From: Actinomucor elegans
Lineage: Eukaryota > Mucoromycota > Mucoromycetes > Mucorales > Mucoraceae
NCBI GenBank assembly: GCA_026027325.1
Contig: JAMSLZ010000011.1
Span: 744,001-808,000, forward strand
Reading direction: 5' to 3'
DNA: 64,000 bases
The notes under the pieces are model-generated. The model saw nothing but the letters and a program-made list of their open reading frames with translations. It was not told the origin of the DNA and made no database searches. Positions 1-10,854 of this stretch are shown here, piece after piece. Within the stretch, counting starts at the first letter, position 1; each line of letters opens with the position of its first letter. A program made the position numbers and the translations under genes.

Positions 1-233
1 CACCAACGATAGCCAAACGTTCGTGACAGAAGATGTTGTTCTTGGAGACGTGACAGCCAGACCAATCGGGACCACGGTGTCTAATCCTATCATTTTACGT
101 CAAAGTGTCAAAACAAACTTTCATTATCAAATCGCGATTATTAAATATCTTACTTCTTGGAAAGATAGAGAGCACGTTGACGGTAGGCGTCAATATCACC
201 TTGATAGTTGCAAACAGCAAAGATACCACACAT
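1..233 (-). CDS. ASN1: Asparagine synthetase (glutamine-hydrolysing), 5' part only
   Basis: Start of a minus-strand gene that runs off the left edge. Exon 1 is 233-154, intron 153-87 (GTAAGA...GATAG), exon 2 begins at 86. The joined product starts [11 protein letters not shown] and continues with RHRGPDWSG and [13 protein letters not shown] gives the N-terminal cysteine nucleophile of class II glutamine amidotransferases, and RHRGPDWSG followed by HERLAIVG is typical of asparagine synthetases rather than of glucosamine-6-phosphate synthase. The family makes asparagine from aspartate, ATP and glutamine-derived ammonia in the cytosol. A pyrimidine-rich tract (RC of 240-300) lies upstream of the ATG, as for many genes here. 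About 55 residues of an expected ~550-580 are in the window, so nothing can be said about the synthetase domain. Confidence 0.88.
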
Positions 234-2660
234 TGTTTTATCGTTTTAGAGTAAAAAAAGAGGAGGAAGAAGGGAAAAAAAGGAAAGAAAGTTGGGAAAA
301 GCCAATATAAACCTTTCAAAGATAGTGTGGAACGGCGCTTCAATATTCAAATCCAAGGATCTTGGTAAATCCTATCGGCCAGGTTTGACAAACACCAGAC
401 GATGAAAACAAGTAAACAAATGAAAAAATAAAATAAAATAAATGGCAGCTTGAGCTTTCTTCAAATACAACCTAATACAGAACATCTATAGCCTATATAC
501 CGCCTAAAAAGACTGTTAATAGATAGTGAATTTCTCGCTATCTTTGAAAACAGTTCCTTCTTTATTGGGAACTATACCAATCATATTTTTTTTGAAAAAT
601 GAAATAGGAATGAAAGTTCCAACTGTCAAAATTTTGCGGTGTCACAAATACAAAGAGCGCGCATAATTGTGTATGGTTGCCCATAATGACTCACAAGGAT
701 AAAATAATAAACTCTCAGCGTGACTCGCCAATTTCGTGATCAGGCACACCATTTGTGTTAGCGCCCTCTGACGAATCTCGTTTGCGTTTATTGACTGAAA
801 AAGGTTGGATTAAGTTTGCCGTATATAGTTGGCTCCCGTTTGAATGGTACTTCTATCCACTATCTCCATTCCAGACATTACCATATTTGGTTTAGTTTAC
901 TGATACGTAAGTATCTCAACTATAGACTTTTATCATTAGCGATAGGAGATCTCGGCTGCTTCACTAACAAACGTTATCAATTGGCAAGCACAGGCTAAGC
1001 ATTGAAGAGAACAAAGGTATCAAGATTGATGGATCTGATGTTTTACTAGATGTAGTAGTGCATTCTATTCTTGGAGAACTAATTACGTGCCATGTTTGGC
1101 TAAAATCCAAGAACCGAGATCTATAGCTCTAGTAAGTATGAATTGTATATAAAATTATGGCCATAAGTTGCAGTATAGAATACATTGTGTTTCAGTTAAA
1201 CGAAGGATTTGATGGGTGGAGCGATTGATTCTGAAAAACGCACAATCAATCATAATCGACCTTTGCCAGGAATCAGTTCGATCTGTAGATCTATTGGTAC
1301 CAATGCATATAAAATGCACGCAATTTACTGTCTACCGCTAAACCATAGTATTTTTATTGAGCTTCCCTTCAATGAGTATTTTATTAGATGGAATAACTCA
1401 TTCTAAACATGTACTAGTCATCAGATGTAACATTAAACCAGAATCTGTCGGAATCTGTAGAGATGGAGAAAGTAAGAAGATTCCAGAAAAATCCCCAAGA
1501 GTGATATGTATCTAGACCTAATTTTTCTTTTTGGTTTTTGTGGAGTGTGTAAGCAGCACTTTAAGGGCTCAGTTATTTAATAACAAAAGTTTGACATATA
1601 TAAAAGCATTCCTATATATTTATTATGGATTTTATTGCATTTAAAATGTTAGTTACAGCTGTATTTCTAGTCAATCCTAGAAACCGTTTTTTATCAAATA
1701 TAACTTAACAAAACTAAAGAAGAATCAAACAGTCTTTATACCATTCGATGCACCATTGTATTTTGTATAAACGTTGATAAGATTCTGTTCACACATTATT
1801 GCTGAAGCTCGCTAAGCAGATCTAACAACAACAACAAACAAAAAAGCTCTGTATTTGACTTTTTTTCATGGCAAATGAGTATTAATTCTATGAATATGTG
1901 AATAGTTGATGAAAATCTTTTTTGTTGTTTTGATGGTTGTAAATGACATTTAATTACTTCAAAGCAACTAATTAGCAAGTATTGGAAATACACGTAGATA
2001 TATATATATATATATATATTTTTTGATTGTCATAAGGTGTAAAAAATGAAATCTTGATGGCGAATCAACTTTACGTTTGATCCCTTCTATGTTGCTATAT
2101 TTCCATGTCCTTTTTTAATTCATAGGCATAAGCCTTTGATTAGTGAACAAAGATAAACAAGCTTAGTTCAGTCATAAGAATGTATTGGTCAGATTATTAT
2201 GGTATGGTAGTGCATTCAGCAGATCAAAAATAATGGCTTATATTTTGAATTTAAAAGCACTCGACTACATATATACAACTTTATCATGTGGCTCCTCTCT
2301 ATGATCAGGTGAAATAAATACATTTAAATGACTTTTCATGCTCTTATTCAGTTTACTAGCAAAATAGCAAAAAAAAAAAGAAAAAGAAAAAGTATGAAAG
2401 AATTGCATAGTAATTTAGTCTAGAAATATGAGGGCCTGCAATGAGTATCAACGTCTTCAAGGTCCCTTTATGAAACAGCAATCTATCACAAGCTGTCTGA
2501 TCATCAATCTTCAATTTAACCTACTAACTAGACTTTCAAATCAACTCCGAAGAGTGACCGCTTGACTCGCCCGCAGTCAATCCTGGATTGAGTGAGAGTA
2601 TGCAATGCAAAACAAAGCCGTGTTTTTCTTTCATATTCTATTTTTTACTATACAAGTAAT
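234..2660. other. Intergenic, no supported gene
   Basis: Long AT-rich stretch between the divergent asparagine synthetase and the TDRD3-like gene. It contains the pyrimidine-rich upstream region of asparagine synthetase, a short (TA)n run near 1999-2020, and two TAGATCTCGG-type motifs (about 948 on plus, about 1117 on minus) resembling the dispersed repeat described elsewhere. Open frames at 816-998, 1209-1406 and 1796-1993 show no recognisable domain and I take them as chance. Confidence 0.5.
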
Positions 2661-5654
2661 ATGGTACCCACTATAGCTTCTTTCGAGGAAAAAGGATGGT
2701 ACCTATCTCAAGAAGGTATTGACCTTATTGCCTCTGAGCACCCAGAAGCAAACTCACTTGACGATTTCATAAACTGTGCAAAAGACGTAACGTTATTTTT
2801 TTTTTCTTTTTTTTTTTCGATTCGCGATCTAGAAAATATACTGAACATGTCTATAGATGGATCTTCGTCTATTGACAACAAAAGGCTTCAACAAGACATC
2901 CGAAAAGGTGTCAGAAATACCAAGTCCTCTCGTCTTGCAAGTGTTGGAAGTACGCAATGCAGCCATGCCGTCTGTAAACCAGGTCGAAAAGCCACGCTTA
3001 TTGAGTGTCCTTTTTACCGACGGCAGCAAAAAGAAATTGAAAGCAGTAGAAGTGCATGGAAAAGTCGAAGGTCTCAAGTGAGTAATCAAACTGGTTAACG
3101 AAACATGAAACTAACAAGCATTTTCGTTTCATAGGCTCCATACACCACCTGGTACTAAGTTTTTGGTCACCAAACCCATTGGGATCAAAGACCAAATCCT
3201 GATATTAGGTCCTGGTATGCTAAAGGAGTTGGGAGGACATGTCCAAGAATTAGTGCAAGCTTGGAGAGCTGGGAAGGTAAGCATATTAAAAGCTTGAGTG
3301 TGGGACAACGGATTGATTCTATTTTTGCTTAGCAATTTCTGAAACGATTTGGTGGTAAATCTGTAGCAAAAGACGGCGAAGATGGTGCAGAGCAAGGACC
3401 TCCTGCCTTTGTACCCTTTAAAGTCAAGGTACTATAAATCTTAATTGTACATTATCAATACTAATTGTCTTGATGGTAGCCAAATCAGGTTACTGATCAA
3501 TCAAAGGCCTCTGAAAGACCGAAAAAACGTGAAGATCAAAAGGACAGTGCGGCATCTGAAAAGAAAGCAAAGAAGAAAAGGGCTGATAAACCAGAGAACA
3601 AAAAAACAATTGATAAAACGGTGGATCGAAACCCTAAATCAGAAGACAAAAGAGTTGTCGAACCTAATCTTGATAGCCAACAGGTTCCTCAGAACAGTAT
3701 CGATACTTCGTCAAAACAGGATACTAAAAGAAACGCTGCAAATAAACGAGAGAAGAAGGTCAAGACCGAGCGTAAAGACGACAGCGAGAAAGTAACTGAG
3801 AAAATGACTGGAAGCACCAATAAAAAACTTGTCGAACGCAAGGAACGAGCCAGCAAGAAAAAACCCAGCAAACCTGCCGATACTACGCCAATCGCTGCAG
3901 AAGAGCAAGAAACGCCAGTAAGTGCAGTGTCTACAAAGAAAGATAGGCCAAGTAAGCGAAAGGAACGCAGTGGCATCAAAGAGCCTGAGCCAACTCCTGT
4001 GGAACAAGCTAATGATGTTGCCGTTCCTTCTTCGGACTCTTATGCCGCAGCTGAAAAAAAGAGTAATAGAAAGAAAAAGGTGCCCAAGAATGTGGATCGA
4101 AAGAAACCTCAATCGTCTTCGGTTGATACTATAGAACAGAAGTCGAGTAGCCAGCATCAGCTTAAGAAAGAAATCATCGAACAGCAAGTGTCTGAATCAC
4201 GAGCATCGGACGAACAAAATGATAGATTCGCAAAGCCTCAGCGCAAAAAGAAATCAAGCAAAAAGAAAAAGGAACCTACCTCAAGTTTGGACGCTACCGA
4301 AGACTGGACATCGAACGCTGCCGAAGGGTGGTCATCAAGCGCTGCCAAAGGCTGGACATCGAGTGTTACTGAAGGATGGCCATCGAATGCTGCCGAAGGC
4401 TGGCCATCGAACGCTACTGAAGGCTGCTCAGCAAATGTCACAGAGCAGCATCAGTCTAAGCAAGGAGCGACTGAACAGCAAGCGCCTGAGCCACTAGATG
4501 AAGCAAGTGTTAAGCCTGCAAAACCCCAGCGCAAAGAGAAATCGAGCAAAAAGAAAAAAGAGCCTACCACGTCTCTCAACACCGTAGATGACTGGTCTAA
4601 AGATATCTCAGAGGCTGATATCCAAACTATTAAGCTTCAAGCTATCGACAACAACAGTAAATCTGAAAAGAAAGTGAAAAAAGATAGATCTAAGAAGAAG
4701 GAAGACAAAACTGCTATTGCAGAAGAACATGCAAATGGTTCTTCAGCGACTGCAGATGCTCTTAGTTCTAATACCAAGAAATCTCAGACTAAAAAGGCTA
4801 CTTTCAAGCGTTCTTCTCGCGTCAATACTAGTGATGAATCTCTCGGTGCAACAGTCCAGCCAGTGGTATCCACTGCTGCTGAAAAGAAGCCTCCAAAGCA
4901 AAAGCGAGAAAAAAAGCTTAGACAGTCAAAGCCTCCTGCTGAAGAGAAACTTAAAACATCTGCATCTACTACTGTTTCGGAGCCAATAAACGACCATCAA
5001 CGCATACCTAAACCAGAAGAGTCTACTGAAGGATCTACTTCTATACAGGCGAGTAAGAAAGATGGCCAACAAGTGGCCCCTGCCACTACTGTCACTACCA
5101 CTACCGCCACTACCACACCATCAACCTTTCCATCTTCCTTCAATTCAACTCCTACTGATACTACAGCAGCATCTGAAGTACCAGTACCACCCACAAATGA
5201 CATTCAACCGGCTGATGATACCACTAGATACTCCACTACTTATTACAATACACCCTCTCATCATCTTCAACCACAACAAGCACAAGACTATTACTACCAT
5301 CCTCAAGATCTTCATCATCCACCTGTACAGCAACAGCAAGCTATCTATGCGCCTATGGTGGATTACAGTATGTTGGTCCCTATTGATCCCAATACTGGTA
5401 TGCCTGCTGGTATGTATAGTTACCCTCCTCCACAACAGCCTCAGCCTCAACCTTACATGCAGCCCATGTACTATATGTCTGACCAACAGCCTACGTACTA
5501 TGCCAACCACCAGCCTCATTATACACAATTATATGATGAAGCCCATTATGATCATCACTATGGATCATATGGTCGAGGACGCGGTGGCGTATATAATAAT
5601 ACCAGCACTAGAGGTCGTGGCGGTCAGTCTAGAGGAGGATATAAACCACAATAG
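2661..5654 (+). CDS. TDRD3-like OB-fold protein with Lys-rich, GW-repeat and RGG regions
   Basis: Five exons: 2661-2786, 2857-3077, 3135-3276, 3333-3428, 3480-5654 (919 aa); all splice phases agree. The N-terminus (about 1-165) reads like the DUF1767 plus OB-fold of TDRD3/RMI1: a DMDLR motif at the first junction, PLVLQVLEVRN, then LHTPPGTK and LGGHVQELVQAW. Exon 5 is disordered: Lys/Ser/Glu-rich, a duplicated block around a KKKKEPT motif, an eight-residue tandem repeat with Trp at 471, 479, 487, 495 and 503, a Thr/Gln/His/Tyr-rich region, and a C-terminal RGG tail (about 893-919). In animals TDRD3 scaffolds topoisomerase 3-beta and binds methylated histones or RNA; I see no Tudor domain here. 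The likely role is an RNA-binding partner of a type IA topoisomerase (inference). It is convergent with the oxidase gene, 71 nt away. Confidence 0.78.
4305..4436 (+). repeat. 24-bp tandem repeat encoding Trp-containing octapeptides
   Basis: Inside the TDRD3-like gene a 24-nt unit repeats with TGG at 4305, 4329, 4353, 4377 and 4401. A sixth unit has TGC (Cys) at 4425 in place of TGG. The consensus peptide is W-(T/S/P)-S-(N/S)-A-(A/T)-E-G, giving spaced GW dipeptides. Copies differ at several bases, so this is an ageing expansion, not an assembly artefact. Confidence 0.9.
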
Positions 5655-5725
5655 TCATAATAATAAACCTATCATATTACCCATTGCGACTCTCTTTTAT
5701 TGTGTATTTTACCAATTATTATAAT

Positions 5726-7981
5726 CTAATCATCTCTTGATTTTGATAATAACGGCTGCTTGTCTGCTGCTCTTTTTTCATTATCATCACCATCATCTTC
5801 ATCATCTTCCTCATGTCCAGGATCCACCCAGACATGCCAAATGATCGTACTAATACCCACCAATGTAGCAATCAAACCACCCATCACAAACTTTTGCTGT
5901 AAAGGACGAATGCCATCGGGCGCACCGTCCAGATCTAGACCTTCTTTTCCAGCAGCATTACCCCGTGCAGGTTGTCCACTTGCTTCACAGATATCAATCA
6001 AGTTTTGGGGCAGCTCCATCGTATCTAATGCCAATTCAGGTGCTGTAATGAACGTAGCAGCAAGACCAGCAGGAACATGCCAATCTACATGGCAATGAAA
6101 GAACCAAACGCCTGGATTATTGGCTCGGAAACGGAGGACTACGTAGCCTTCCGAAGGCACACCAATGGTATCGCGGTAAGTAGGATTTGTAGGTTCTGGG
6201 TATTCTTGTGAAGCGCCCATGACGCCTTTACCACGCGCAATGACTTGAAATACATGGCCATGCAAGTGAACTATAAATATAAAAAACACAATGTCAGTAA
6301 CGGAATAGGAGCTACTATATGCAAGCTTTTTTTTTTTTTTTTTTTTTTTTTACATGGATGAGGTCCATCGTCCAGGTTATTGATAACAAGTTCAACAACT
6401 TGATCAAGTTCAAAGATGGACACAATGCTTTGAGGACCGTATACAGCGGTATTATTCACCCACTCTCGGCCAATGGTTAACAAAGTATGTAAACTGGGTA
6501 CCAAGGGTGGTAGATAAGGAATACCGTTCATAACACCATGATTTAGACCGTCTGTATTCACTACAAAGTCCAGAGTTAGATTGACATGACGGTCTGCTTT
6601 TAGTGCTGGTGCTTTTTCCAAAGGAGGAATAAAAGCATCATCATAGTTGCTTTTAATTGTTTCAGGATCTTGGCGTGATGCAAACGTTTGAATAGAACTG
6701 TCATAATAAATAGGAGCTTCGATATCTTTTTTTTTTTTCAAGCGATAAAGTTAGTCTACTTGTTCAAGTTTTGTCATTTGTGCTTTATACTTGCTTAATT
6801 CAAGGTCTTCAGGAATATAATCAAACATGATAGGATTCAAATTGGCGTGCAAGTAATAATTCAAGTCAGTTGTAGGTTTAGTTTTAACCAAGACTGAAAT
6901 ACGTTGACCAGCAGCTAAATAGACGCCCTTCGTTTTTGTGGGTTCTGTCAAAATCTATCTCAAATAGAAATGGGTTAGTTTGTTACTCATATTTAAAATC
7001 CTCAATACTTTACACCATCGACTTCAATCACTTCCATATCATGATCATCAATATAAACTTTAAATACGGCGATACCAGACATGTTGATCAGTCGAAGTCG
7101 GTAAGTCTTTCCGGGCTTAAATGAAAAGGTGCTATTAACATGATCGTTGATCAAACCCGATTCTAAAGCAGAAAAGTAAGCTTAGCTAATACAGAACTAG
7201 CTTGGATGGTTTCTTACGAGGGATAGGCTCGACGCCTTCTTCATTATCTTGGTTCATGTATTGCTCCAAGTTAGTATATGAATCTTGATGATACCAGTCT
7301 GTTCACTAAGATTTAATTTATATGAAACTGGAAAACAGAGCGTCGTTCATACCTGAAACAGTTACGATCTCATCTTCATCGTAATCTACAGGCTCTGAAG
7401 CGTCATATACAATGAAAGGCACACGTAGACCATCCATATATTGCACCTTTTTTTTTTTCAAAGGGATTATGAATCAAGCTCATCAACACAGCTAAAACTT
7501 CTTACCTTGAAATGACTGTGTACCCAAAAAGTTCCCGCTTGTGTTACTGGATATTCATACGTAAAATCATAGTTGGAAGGAATGGGGCTAAACAACCATA
7601 TCAATACCATGGATAATCTTCTTTGTATATTCTTTACCATTGCGTTACCATGCCAGCACCATCATAGACATTGGTGCCATTATTTTGAAAGAGGCCATGC
7701 GCATGAATAACAGTAGGCTCATTCAATCTGTTACGAACATGAAGCACAAGTGTATCATTGATGTTTAGCTTGATCGGTGGAGGTCTATCTGTATGTGAGT
7801 CGACGGTGCTTTATCTTTCTATCATACGACTACTTTACGGCCATTGATCATTGATACTGATAACCCTTCTTTCTTTTAAGCCATCCGGATTTACGTTCTT
7901 GTATGTCAAAGTCCAGTCATAAATGACCCTTTCAGCCAACACACTGGATACGATAAATAGAAGCAACAGAAACAGTTTCAT
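5726..7981 (-). CDS. FET3: Fet3-type multicopper oxidase (probable ferroxidase)
   Basis: Nine exons on minus: 7981-7839, 7784-7638, 7587-7506, 7446-7353, 7298-7218, 7162-7014, 6954-6795, 6725-6354, 6270-5726 (590 aa). It starts with a signal peptide (MKLFLLLLFIVSSVLA). Copper motifs are HAHG (75-78), HSH (120-122), HPFHLHGH (408-415) and HCHVDWH (468-474). The residue ten after the type-1 Cys is Leu479, as in Fet3, not Met. A single membrane span lies at about 538-557 with an acidic cytosolic tail. The family oxidises Fe2+ at the cell surface for uptake with the Ftr1 permease. Intron 7 must use a GC donor (GCAAGT at 6794) to keep frame; the resulting junction matches the Fet3 spacing. Intron 8 begins GT followed by 25 A. 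No FTR1 lies next to it. A laccase-like activity cannot be excluded. Confidence 0.9.
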
Positions 7982-8175
7982 ATTATCGAAAAAACAGAAG
8001 AAGAAAGCGCGAAAAGAAAAAAAGTTTGGAAGCCTATTTTACTTTAAAAGCCCGGGTGAGTCAGCTTCTTTCAGGATCTGATAAAGTAAATGGATGTTTG
8101 GTTATGAAACGCGGCTGGTAGATTATCCTGTTTTTTTCTTTCTCTTTTTCCTTTTCTTTTTTCTTGTTATACAAA

Positions 8176-9071
8176 ATGATTAGTAAACCGTTTTTCAATT
8201 TTGTATTGCCTCGATTGCTCAATACAGGTGTTTTGACTGTCAGTTTAGTTTTATACACACAGCAAAATCAAAGACTTGTATGGTTAGGTGCATTGTTTGG
8301 TATCTTTATGCAAATACTACTGGTGTCTTTTACTTGGTCTCAAATGTTTAGTCAGTTTCTGGAGACAAAGCAAACAGTGTTACATCCCTTGTTGTCGGTT
8401 ATACTCACTGTATCCGCAACAACGCTTGGATGGGCCATGACCAGGCATCAGCAGCCCAAAAGAGCGAGTTTCATGACGAGGCTTGCGCTATTTCTAGTGC
8501 CTTTTTGTTATATTTTGAATCAGGGCCTTGATATCAACTTGTATTGGATCCGCAATGCCAGTGTATGTAAACTTGGTTGGTGCATATAAAAAAATTGACC
8601 TTTGAAAAATAGAGATTACCAGCTATAGCCGCACTGGTTACCTTGACTCCAAGCGGGCTAATAGCCGTATTGTTTAGCTTGGTGTATTATTCCACAACTT
8701 CATACGCCGCCAGATGGATCCAGACATGTGTTTTTAGTACAGTCGTCTATTTCACTGGCGCTATTGAACTATCCAAACTGTTTGGATATATTGAGTTATA
8801 CACAAATCCAACCACCATGAAAAGCTTGATATATACGATTCGTCAATCGCAACAAATGTCGGCAGGTTTCCTAAGGTATATCCATGTAATATGCAACCAA
8901 CATATACTTATGTAATCAATTCACTTTTTTTTTTTTTGGAATAGACGTCTTTTCAATGCATTAATGGGCAAGCAAACTAGCAACTGGATGAGCACAGGGT
9001 ATAGCGTTTACTGGTTCTTTATTTCTTTTAGTTTAATGTACAAATACTGGAGACAAAGCAATAAAGCTTAA
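8176..9071 (+). CDS. Unrecognised multi-pass membrane protein, 258 aa
   Basis: Three exons: 8176-8562, 8613-8875, 8945-9071; phases agree and both introns have clean GT...ATAG ends. I do not recognise the family. The protein has about six to eight hydrophobic segments, a short N-terminus (MISKPFFNFVLPRLL) and a basic, Asn/Ser-rich C-terminus (YWRQSNKA). It is divergent from the Fet3-type gene with 194 nt between starts, so a shared promoter is possible. However, it lacks the REXXE iron-binding motifs of Ftr1 and is not the usual FET3 partner. The ATG at 8176 is preceded by a C/T-rich leader. The stop overlaps that of the convergent PEX4-like gene. Confidence 0.7.
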
Positions 9072-9649
9072 AGCGAGTCTTCTGGAATAGCGTATAATTG
9101 GGTATACATTCTGATCAAGCTTTGATATCCTAGCTGATCATTGCACCTTAATAAATTGGCTGCGTCGCAATTTAACGGTGAGGAAGGTTCTGGATTACTC
9201 AATAAAAGTGAGATAGCCAGCAAGGTCGATTTGAGCGTCCAAGCTGGTGACCAAGCAGTCTTTAGTATATCCAAGCAAATTTCACCCGTCTAGAACGCAT
9301 ATTAGTCAAAATTTGGGGCTGTTGGTCACGCAGTTATACCTTGAAATGTATGTTGGGGTGACAAATGGTAGTCACAAACTTGATATTTGGTGGATGAATA
9401 GGATAGTTTGATGGTATCTGAATAGCCAGCTCGAATTTACCACCTATACGCTATTAGATAATCACATTTGTATATCAATGGTTGATACAAACCTTCATAA
9501 GGCGTATCAGGTAATCCAGCCAAAACAGCTCGCCACTGTAACAAATCATCGTCTGATTCAGGTGCCAGTTCAATGATTTCAGGATGTGCCTTGGCTTCTT
9601 TATCGATTTCACGCAACTCTTTTAGTAGTCTTCGAGATACAGCATCCAT
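9068..9649 (-). CDS. PEX4: Ubiquitin-conjugating enzyme, PEX4-like
   Basis: Three exons: 9649-9493, 9443-9340, 9289-9068 (160 aa). The UBC fold covers the whole protein: N-terminal helix (RRLLKELREIDKEAK), the PNYPIHPP-type turn, HPN at 81-83, and active-site Cys92 in TGEICLDIL. The residues after the Cys (TAWSPAWTL) and the C-terminal PEPSSPLNCDAANLL resemble Pex4/Ubc10, the E2 that mono-ubiquitinates the peroxisomal import receptor Pex5 at the peroxisome membrane with Pex22. The assignment to PEX4 over another small E2 rests on these two segments. The stop codon (9070-9068) overlaps the stop of the convergent upstream gene. Confidence 0.78.
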
Positions 9650-10854
9650 GTTTTGTTAAGTGAAAAGAAAAAAAGAGAAATATCCCCCCACTTTTTTTTT
9701 TGCAAGTTTCTGTTATATAGTTTTCCTATTTGAATGACCGCGCAAAAGCATTGGTACGGCCCATGGGTACACAGTGGATCTCCAAATGATGAATAACACT
9801 AATTAGCGGGGAAAGCATAAAATATCAAGTAACACCTTAACAGTTTTATGTAGTGGTTCAGTACCATTGGACCAAGAAATCTGTAGTTCATATGCTGCCC
9901 AAATAACATTATTGTAATATCTATGTGGACTTCACATTATCATACGAGGATAAGCCGATTTATTTCATTGGTCAGTGAAATTGAATAATGGGCTATCCAT
10001 GGATATTACTCGAAAAATAGCCCTTAAAATTATACAATTGCTCAACAGTTTACAAGGGACATTGAGTTTCGATATAACTATATAGTCTCTTTAGAATATC
10101 AACTAAGGATGGTATAGCTTTGCCACTTTGCAGACATACCGATATAAACTCTTTTTTGGTTCTAAACATATTTTCATGCTTCTATTAAATGCTACAAAAC
10201 TCCGTCATTTTTACACTTTCGCTCTATCTATTACCACTCCTATGGGATATGCATATGGTTCGGCAGAAAATAAAACCATTCTACAAAGTGTTTCAAAAAT
10301 CAAAATGGTTCATAAATATGTAACATATTTTATATAATAATTTCAATATTTTGGCGCAAGAGTTCAGTGGCTTTGAAAATAAGCATAGTGATCTGATTCG
10401 TTCGATCTTGGTAGATCTCGGTCAAATACTGCATCAGATCAGTAATTCATGCTCAAAATACGCAGGTACATCATACACAACTTCAATTTAGCTTGATTTC
10501 TTTTATTCCATTAATACATTGTAGGCATTGAATGGTAAACTAGGGATTATTGTCTTATTGGAATCGCTAAATTGATTATATATCTAACACAAATAAAACA
10601 TCACTCCATCAATAATCAGCTATATAAATGAACTACATACAATATACTGTAATCAGTTTATGATAAAAACTAGTCAGGCTAATCAACATTGAACTCGATG
10701 AAACAAGTTAAACTTCCCAAAGCTTCTGCTTACTCCTATTAAAGTTTGGGTCCCTAAGCTGCTTTTCTCACAGACTGGTATTACGTGACTCGAGTTTCAT
10801 TCTCTACAGTCAGCACAAATCATCACTTTTTTGAGTTCTTTACATACACAAGCT
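9650..10854. other. Intergenic with one dispersed-repeat copy
   Basis: Divergent region between the PEX4-like and CAB4-like genes. The first 100 nt carry A/T tracts next to the PEX4 start. A copy of the dispersed repeat lies at 10404-10459. No convincing coding signal; the frame at 10128-10337 is not supported. Confidence 0.5.
10404..10459 (+). repeat. Dispersed 56-nt repeat, copy 1
   Basis: Core TAGATCTCGGT followed by AATA, TTCAT and TCAAAAT at conserved spacing. It aligns without gaps to 46685-46740 at roughly 70% identity, and with small gaps to copies near 27012, 38562 and 62776. Confidence 0.5.

Noticed and set aside
3689..4187. Long minus-strand frames opposite the TDRD3-like gene
   Set aside because: They are shadows of the Lys/Ser-rich plus-strand coding sequence; the plus frame is supported by five in-phase exons.
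5062..5724. 220-codon plus frame overlapping the end of the TDRD3-like gene
   Set aside because: It is an out-of-frame reading of the Thr/Pro/Gln/Tyr-rich tail; composition is an artefact of the repeats.
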